DNA from: Muricea muricata
Taxonomy: Eukaryota > Cnidaria > Anthozoa > Malacalcyonacea > Plexauridae
Direction: 5' to 3'
DNA length: 64,000 nt
Assembly: GCA_963855995.1 (NCBI GenBank)
Contig: OY979723.1
Coordinates: 3,808,501-3,872,500 of the forward strand
Shown here: one piece after another, positions 57,556 to 64,000 of the stretch
Numbering within the stretch: position 1 is the first letter of the stretch
Layout: every line of letters starts with the position of its first letter
Notes under the pieces: generated by a model
The model's database searches: none
What the model saw: only the letters and a program-made list of their open reading frames with translations
What the model was told of the DNA's origin: nothing
Program-made: the position numbers and the translations under genes

Positions 57556-58186
57556 CTGCGTTTTTTTATTCTCTATATTTGCATGAGTCTTGAGTAGAAG
57601 ACATCTACTTTACAAGCCTGATGTTTTCTTGATGGTTCCTTGCCATAAATAATATTGTGTATTCACTCATTGTGTATATTCACTCTACACCTACTGCAAT
57701 GCATTTTTGCATAGCATTATGTTCGCACGGTGTTTGTTCGTTTGTTTTTTCGTAATCGTAAGAACGAAATACTTGCTGTATATTCACTATGTCATTGACA
57801 CACCCGTGTTGCCTTGACACATCTGTGTTTGCGCGCGTGACTGCATGGTCTTGCACGCTTTTATGTTTGAATTTTAAAAACTATAAAACTCGACTACTAT
57901 TACGCCCTTTCCTACCTACATTTGGACGCTGACAAACATCCAATGTCTTATTTTAAAACAAACCCTAAAAAAATATTCTGCTACAAAGCGCCAATGCATA
58001 CTCGAGGTTTGCAAACCATATATTTTGCTGCATTTTGTTTAAATGTTACAGTAATATATAACTATCATATCTTATTTATACCTGACAAACAAAATAACAA
58101 GTAGCTAGAACTTGTAAAAATTACAACCTGTACAATGTCTTTCTCACTGCATCCTGACTTGCTTATTGTGTGCGCCAGAGTGTTCG
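57556..58186. other. 3' flank of the PAN-D8C gene
   Basis: No coding sequence. A polyadenylation signal for the minus-strand gene was not clearly identified. Confidence 0.35.
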
Positions 58187-58575
58187 TCAGTTGTCTGAAC
58201 CGCAATAAACCAAATGGCATGGATGATCTGGCGAAGTAGACATCAGCTCATAAACGTAATACTTTCCACAGTTAATAACCTTGATATCATTTGACCAGGT
58301 ACAACAATTATTGCCCCAATTGTAACACACTTTCCTGATCACTTTGCCATCAGCAACAGTAGGATGGGCACCATTCATCCAACCTGTCGCATGAGTTCCA
58401 CATCTGTATGTAGGTACACATGAAGTTGCTATTTTAGTGCCAGCTCCTCCACCAAATCTGTACCACCCCGATAGACCGCTATCACAATTAAGACTATTTC
58501 CGGTTACTGACTTTTCGTTCCTGCTGGTCTCATTCAACCATGTGTACCCAGAGCAATTTTCATGTTGGGACGAAA
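58187..58575 (-). CDS. Terminal exon: D8C domain
   Basis: Acceptor TTTGTAG, then TTTCGTCC. The exon encodes SSQHENCSGYTWLNE, SGWYRFGGGAGTKI, CVPTYRCGTHATGW, MNGAHPTVADGKVIRKVC, NCCTWSNDI, and INCGKYYVYEL to the stop. WYRFxGxxGxxI, RCGTxxxGWMNGxHP and CGxYYVYEL are D8C hallmarks with eight or more cysteines. It forms a whole domain in one exon. Confidence 0.85.
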
Positions 58576-61500
58576 CTACAAATTGGTTTAAAAAATGACA
58601 CATTATTCATAAAAAATAGAGACAACACCTGCATCACAATATACACAAATTTAAGAAGATTTTATAACAAAATTTCTTTTTACACCGAGTCCGCTTTTGT
58701 ATTTTTTATTACATAAATAGAAGAAGTTCGTCAGTCAGAACTTCCCGATGGTACGTGAATTGCTTGGGAGTAATTTGAATCGAATAAGAATATGCAGAAG
58801 TAGCCTCCGTTTGCACGTTCCAAGTGTAAATGTTTACAATTTTTATTCTAGATATATTTTTGTCTATAATCTGCCATTTATATGTTGCACAACAGAAATA
58901 TGTCAGTTAATGGTTTTCGAGAAGTAATTGTTACATATTTTAAAATGGTACAAAGCAGTATAAATATTCTAATTCTACTCTTTGAACCATGCAACACACA
59001 ATCATCATTTCAAAGAATATTCAATTCGTACGTCATCAGCACTGCCATATCGTCACCATGCAAAACACCAATATGCAGTAGATCACTCAACGTTTCGATT
59101 GAAAATTAGTAATAAGTTGTATTGATATTTCATTGAAAAACGTTTAGTGTACCATAATCACTTCTAATTATATAATAAGTACAGTGAAACACGCAATTTG
59201 ATTGGTCAATATCGTGCAGGATGAAAATACAATCGTTCTAATCAGCATGCGTCGTTGTCTATAATAAACGAAATCATATTTGCCGACATTGCTTACTAGC
59301 AGGTATGCTGTACTTCAAATGCTGGTATTTTTCAGTCTTTTGTTTACATAAAAATACAAAATGAAACTTACATATACGCCACTTTTGGCCGTTTATCACA
59401 TTGGTTTTTTACCACATAGGCTCTTAGGTTTGATATCAGTTTGTGTCTCTGTTGAAGTACTATATTTTCACCAAGATTTAGAGCAAACGAGTACAAAACA
59501 AAACCGTTGTACAAAAGTTTTAAAATTGTGTTAGTTTTAGCGTACGGACGAATGTCGAGAAAACTACAGTTGACGATTCTTGGGAGAATTGCGTACTCCA
59601 TCAATGGCTTTAAAGATGTTAAGCGTTGTTTCGCTGTAGTTATTTTACAAAACAATTACCGAATTGTTTTCCGTGCAGGATAGCGCAATGCACTTGGGAT
59701 GTTGCTCGACTTTCGGAAAGCCAGAAAATACACTCGCCTATGGCTCGTGTGTTTTCTAGCTCACCAAAAAACTTGGAACATCCCGCAAGCATGGATCACG
59801 CTATCCTGCGCGGAAAACTACTCGGTAATCTTTAATTGATCTCGCTATTTCCAAGGTGGATTGCGTTTTTACGTAACCCTTTGATGATTAATATTTTCGA
59901 TTTCTCGCATTCTGTCAAATTAAGCCTATTTCTTTTTTATCTTGGGACCATTGCTAATGCGTACATCGGTTTAAAATTCGAGTTTTGTACATACAAGTGT
60001 TTTACCATGTAATATACTAAAGTTAAACCTAACAATTGATTAAATAATTGCAACAATATGCTATTTAGTCAAAAGATCACAATTTTTGTGTCATCTTCAG
60101 TACTGTAAAATATCTCATCTAATGTATTTCTGTCAACAAATTGATTAAAAAATTGCAACAATATTCTATTTAGTCAAAAGATCACAATTTTTGTGCCAAG
60201 TTCAGCACTGTAAAATGACTTATCTAATGTATTTCTGTGTCATATTCACCACTATATAATATCTCCACAACAAACCACCTTAAAAATGCCATTTGCAAAA
60301 TTCTATTTCTATTTGCAAATGAGAAAGACCAAATTGCTATGTTTCTTCACTACATTATTCAGAGGCAACCAAAATTGGTAATAAACTTACGGCTTGGTGC
60401 GGCAGTTGAAACTGCATGCGGCTCGAACCACTGGTTGTTCTCTTCATAGTCCTGCAAAAACAAAGACAAAACGTCTTCGTTCGCTCATTCCTTGCTAAAA
60501 AATATGGCTTATTGTAACATTATACAGGGTGCCAAATAAAGGTAATGACGTGCCTTATTGCGTTCATTATTTAATATACAGAAGTCATTCTTTCACATGC
60601 AGACAGACATATGTGAAATTTGAAGACAAAATGAGCAAATACAATGAAAATATCTTGTAGAAATCGCACGAGAAACAATCAACATGTTTAATAAGATGCA
60701 TTTGTAAATTTTAATTTTCAAATGGGATTAAATTTCAAAGGATTCTCACTAAATTCTTGACGATGAAAAACGATCAACAATTTCTATCTGATCCATATCT
60801 CCTGAATTCATATTCAAATTTTTCAATATCGGTGTCGTTTAAACACTAAAAGCCTGGTCTTTCGAACTGTGGAAGAATTGTTTCTGTAATGTGAATATTA
60901 TGCGCTTTAGAGCACTCCAAAGTACGATTACCCTTTTTTATACGTCCTTAATAGTTAAACAAAAAAATGACCTCTATTTTAAAAACTTTCTAATTCTATT
61001 ATATATCCTTGAGACATGAAAAAGCAATTCACTGCCATCACCAGTTTCCCTCACAATATCCCTCCCCTAAAATTATGTCTGTAGTAATTGTTTGCATGTA
61101 AACAGCCAAGCCAGCAAAGCCATTCAGTTCTGCAATAAATCTTTTAATGAATTCGGGTGCAAAAATTCTTAACTGTTACAAGTTTATCAACGAATGGGTA
61201 TATTCTGGAGTATGTAAAAAAACGCCTTAATTGGTCAAGAAAACATATATATCTTAATTTAGTCAAAGCACATCAGCAAGAATCAAGATCTATTTTAAAC
61301 GTCAACACTGTCAGGATTCGTCAAAATTTTGATAACCCTCAGGCTTCCAATGAGAAATTAGATCCGATTAGAAAAAATATTCAATCGCGGACAAAGTATA
61401 CTCTGCATGAGGATAAATAGCCCAAGAAGCCTGCATGAGAACATTAGATTTACTTTACTTCTAAAAATAACACATAAAATATGAGTTGGGGAAACACCAC

Positions 61501-61886
61501 GTAAGTTTATTATCGCAAAGCCTTAGCTCCGTAAGCTAGGATCTTCATCTTACGGCCGGAACAAAAGCCTTACGATAATAAACGTCCGTAGTGTTTCCAC
61601 AAAATTGTATTTTAATTTGATATTCACCATGCAAACATACAAAGAACTTAAATCAAATAATTTACCGATTTATTCCGCACATCGATAAAAAATTGCCATC
61701 CTTGATCAGGGTAGTAAGCCACATTTTTCTTCTCTGCAGATTTGCTAAGGCGGCAGTTTTCGGATTCGCTGTGTGTTATCGACTTGTATTTAAACCCAAC
61801 GCATCCTTCCTTGTCGAGACAGTTAAATAAGCATTCCACTTCAGAATGGACATTGTGTGATGATATAATATCACTCAGCGGTGGAG
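58187..61886 (-). CDS. PAN/Apple plus D8C secreted or surface protein, 3' part (three exons)
   Basis: Exons 61666-61886, 60391-60451 and 58187-58575 join with consistent phases (in at phase 1; then phase 0; then phase 1) and GT-AG borders. The product reads PPLSDIISSHNVHSEVECLF, a PAN/Apple domain, a Ser-Thr-Pro linker, then a D8C domain ending in a stop after CGSDN. Such PAN plus D8C proteins are known from cnidarian gene sets annotated as uromodulin-, GP2- or OIT3-like; extracellular binding or innate recognition is usually assumed. The 5' exons, including any signal peptide, were not found before the window's end, so the product is incomplete. Introns hold only repeats. Confidence 0.75.
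59657..59828. repeat. Long imperfect palindrome in intron
   Basis: TTACCGA with CGGTAA, GTTTTCCGTGCAGGATAGCG with CGCTATCCTGCGCGGAAAAC, GGGATGTT with AACATCCC, and AGAAAATACACTCG with CGTGTGTTTTCT, centre CCTATGGCT. Confidence 0.85.
60031..60239. repeat. Tandem duplication, ~105-bp unit
   Basis: Two adjacent units share AATTGATTAAA, TTGCAACAATAT, CTATTTAGTCAAAAGATCAC, AATTTTTGTG and CTAATGTATTTCTGT. Confidence 0.85.
60391..60451 (-). CDS. Linker exon, 61 nt
   Basis: TTTTTGCAG acceptor and GTAAGTTT donor. It encodes DYEENNQWFEPHAVSTAAPS and one extra base that completes Leu with the next exon. The phases fit both neighbours exactly, which is the main support. Confidence 0.7.
60856..60955 (+). 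repeat. Dispersed ~100-bp repeat, copy 3
   Basis: AACTGTGGAAGAATTGTTTC, TGTAATGTGAATATTATGCG, AGAGCACTCCAAAGTACGAT and TTTTTATACGTCCTTAATAG resemble copies 1 and 2. Confidence 0.5.
61488..61597. repeat. Imperfect palindrome
   Basis: GGGGAAACAC pairs with GTGTTTCC, and ACGTAAGTTTATTATCG with CGATAATAAACGT, centre around AGCTCCGTAAGCT. Confidence 0.75.
61666..61886 (-). CDS. PAN/Apple domain exon
   Basis: Acceptor TTTTTATCAG, donor GTAAAT. It encodes SEVECLFNCLDKEGCVGFKY, KSITHSESENCRLSKS and YYPDQGWQFFIDVRNKS. C-x3-C-x5-C followed by C-x-L is the PAN core. The N-terminal strand would be on an upstream exon. Confidence 0.75.
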
Positions 61887-63228
61887 CTGATAAAAAAGGT
61901 TTCTTATTCAGTAAAGTTTGAAAAACATTTGAAATTTATAGCAATGAATAAATTTGACTACAAAGGATTTTGAAATTTCTTCCACTGACATTGGTAACAT
62001 GACAAGCTTATTTTGCGTGCAATTTTCCACTCTTAGTAGCAAAAAGCCGGAATTTATCCTGGCATGCTAACAAGTAGCTAACTTCACATCGTCAACCGCG
62101 GACAGAGGATTTATGAAATTGAAATTTTTTGCGCCAAAAATCTTTAAAATCACAGTCTTATCGATTTCATTAAAAAATTTGGGTCAGGTACACTTAAACC
62201 TCTTATATTTAACAGTTGTTCCAGGAAATCGAATCGTATATGAGCTGACATGATGAAGATACGAGTTATTTGAATAAAATATGACACAAATTATAGTGCA
62301 TAGAGATTATAAAAGAATAGAGTCGGTATCGTGGGACGAATCGCGGTATGTATAGCGATGAAAACATACAGTTTTTGTCAATTTCAGCTTGTTTTTATGA
62401 CCATGATGCACACAGATATTTACTATACTAGGACAATATGTTGCAGCTTTCCATTTTTTTGTAACATGAGGCGCAGAAAGCCAGTTTTTCAAACTTAGGT
62501 TCTCCCTAGCAACGCATAGCAACCAGTTTTTGACAGGCATTTCGCAGCGAAATTTTGTGAATTATCTGCCAAATTGTCCCACATCTGGGCATAAATTCAA
62601 CTTTTTTCCTCGAAACAGTAGTCAATTTAATGTCAAAATTGTTTTAGAGGTGCAATAAGGTGTAGAACAGCAATGCTACGATTTATTAATGACTTGTCAA
62701 ATGTTCATCTGATTTTTTTCGAATACAAAAATTGCATTTTTGCTCACAAATACTCAATATTAAACATACCCAACTTTACCCAGTATTCAAAATACAAAAT
62801 TCAAAACGTTCAAGGCCATCCCGCACTAATCTTAACATTTTTGCCTTTGTTTCTACATAAAAACTTTGAGTGCGAAAAAATCTGAAAAAACTTTTTCTCG
62901 AGCTTTCTGGATCTCTTGTTGTGAAAAGTCGATAGCCAGCCAATACGCGCACAATCATAAATCCGGGTCTTAAATTTTCCCCCCATTAGCAAGCTTTAAT
63001 TTTTCCCTTTCGTTAGACTGAATTTAACCTACAATGCCCTAGCTCTCTATTGTTTTATAATGTCTATGTTATAGTGGTGATAATTCGACTCTTTTTCAGT
63101 CATTGTCAAAGCAAACTGATTATTTACAAGCGTGCCTACATCTTTACAAGATGGAAAATGGAATTGTGGTAAGCACCTGTAAAGGAAAAAGGAAATATCC
63201 GGCAATATATTTATAAACAGATGCCGAA
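61887..63228. other. Spacer upstream of the PAN exon, no exon identified
   Basis: I searched the minus strand for a signal-peptide exon with a phase-1 donor and found none convincing. Frames at 62307-62540 and 62776-62992 have no domain character. Confidence 0.35.
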
Positions 63229-63798
63229 TTTGCAGAATAAATATCAAAGCCCAACATAATGCTTTTAGTAGAGCCATAAATAGATCAGTTTCATAAGGTT
63301 ATAATTATATATTTATTAAAAGTGACGTTTCGTCTTAACATTAAGACATCTTCAGACTAAATACAAGATATACATTAGCATGCAATATTTGAATATATAA
63401 GTTTAAGTGTTATGTTACTAAAAGCATTATGTTGGGCTTTGATATTTATTCTGCGAATTCGATTTCCGCCCGGCAGTTCTATCACCACAGTATTGAACAA
63501 TCGCTATAACAACGAAGAAGCACTTCAAGCGTTTAGAAAATTTCAGCGTCTGGAACTCAAGCTTGGAAAAGCCAAACTCGATCTGGAATTTCTCACGACG
63601 TGTCTAATCGCCGTTTGCAAAACTCTAGCGCCTATATATAGACAATGTCAAAACAAGCTTTTACAGGATGAAATCAACGCGAAACATGCTCGAATACGTG
63701 TTTTGTTAGCGCAATTAACAAAAGCGCAATCTGCACTGGTATCGTTGGTTTTGAAGATCGACTTCATTCACCTGAAACAAGTAGAAGTTTATCGATAA
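63229..63798 (+). mobile_element. Penelope-like element fragment with foldback start
   Basis: The plus-strand frame 63412-63798 contains EALQAFRKFQRLELKLGKAK, LDLEFLTTC, PIYRQCQNKLLQDEINAKHA and RIRVLLAQL, which resembles the region N-terminal to RT in Penelope-like elements (my recollection). The 45 bp around GCATTATGTTGGGCTTTGAT occurs inverted at 63229-63275, so the element begins as a foldback with a ~140-bp spacer. That spacer carries a hammerhead-like core, another Penelope hallmark. The frame ends early and no RT is in the window. Confidence 0.5.
63321..63358 (-). ncRNA. Hammerhead-ribozyme-like motif
   Basis: Minus strand: AGT, CTGAAGA, a GTCTTA-TAAGAC stem (stem II), GAAAC, GTC, ACT. 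CUGANGA and GAAA are the two catalytic strands, AGT/ACT pairs as the base of stem I, and the self-complementary ACGU would form a minimal, probably intermolecular, stem III before the GUC cleavage site. This minimal layout is known from Penelope-like elements. One unpaired U after CUGAAGA is irregular. Confidence 0.5.
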
Positions 63799-64000
63799 CT
63801 GTTTACACAAACTCCAGAATTGTAAGGAAAAAATCGGGTTTTTCGCGCGCACGTGCATAGCATGCTATTTTAGGAATGCCTGTTGCTATGGACAAGCGGA
63901 AAACACGATATGTAGAAAATTTTAACTTGTAGATAGGTTTTCTGAGTCCTAGAGATTCGTAGGGTATTTTCTTTGCATGTTTGACAGGTGAAATGTGATA

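Noticed and set aside
60528..60560. TA followed by CAGGGTGCCAAATAAAGG, resembling a mariner terminus.
   Set aside because: No partner end or transposase sequence is present in the window, so no element can be delimited.
63047..63277. A minus-strand 76-codon frame starting MALLKALCWAL.
   Set aside because: Its start is the inverted arm of the foldback at 63412; the rest has no domain.

Overview
The window looks like nuclear DNA of a cnidarian, most likely an anthozoan (coral, octocoral or sea anemone). I infer this from the AT-rich composition, the single-exon class A GPCRs with cnidarian-style TM7 and helix 8 sequences, a spliced PAN plus D8C (uromodulin/GP2-type) gene, APE-type LINEs with 2A-like peptides, Penelope-like sequence and many short palindromic repeats. 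No species can be named from sequence alone.

From 1 to about 54 kb the window is dominated by a tandem array of short (285-294 aa), intronless rhodopsin-like receptors. I count five intact genes (8820, 11851, 17475, 35390, 38934), one more cut by the window edge (1-324), and nine decayed copies (1509, 3737, 15370 on the minus strand, 20190, 21452, 25570, 26380, 48435, 53110). Two subfamilies occur. One carries WKSSQLRKKLCH and ERYLG and fills 3.7-27 kb. The other carries WRSxQLRxKxCYF, ERFL and FFWRNSILRREG and flanks it at 0-2 kb and 35-54 kb. The array grew by local duplication: 7.4-10.2 kb and 10.7-13.2 kb are one unit in two copies, and 20.6-21.9 kb and 25.6-27.7 kb are another pair. Large lineage-specific arrays of intronless receptors suggest chemoreception, but the sequence does not prove a ligand.

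Mobile DNA fills much of the rest. A dead LINE with a 2A motif (21.85-25.57 kb) truncates one receptor and itself carries a 518-bp TTAA-flanked MITE. A second LINE lies at 28.3-31.2 kb and LINE debris at 50.9-51.5 and 57.2-57.6 kb. A decayed transposon ORF with a canonical 2A motif sits at 32.8-33.3 kb. Two copies of a MITE with 9-bp target duplications lie at 37.3 and 54.9 kb, and a TA-flanked MITE at 6.6 kb. A 2.2-kb element at 46.07-48.28 kb has 27-bp terminal inverted repeats followed by arrays of 10-bp repeats. A Penelope-like foldback with a hammerhead-ribozyme-like core is at 63.2-63.8 kb. At least a dozen ~60-170 bp imperfect palindromes with unrelated arms are scattered throughout.

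At 58.2-61.9 kb on the minus strand I assemble three exons with matching splice phases into the 3' part of a secreted or surface protein (PAN/Apple domain, short linker, terminal D8C domain). Its 5' exons were not found. The strongest candidates for something undescribed are the element with helically phased decamer ends, the palindrome class, and the receptor array itself.
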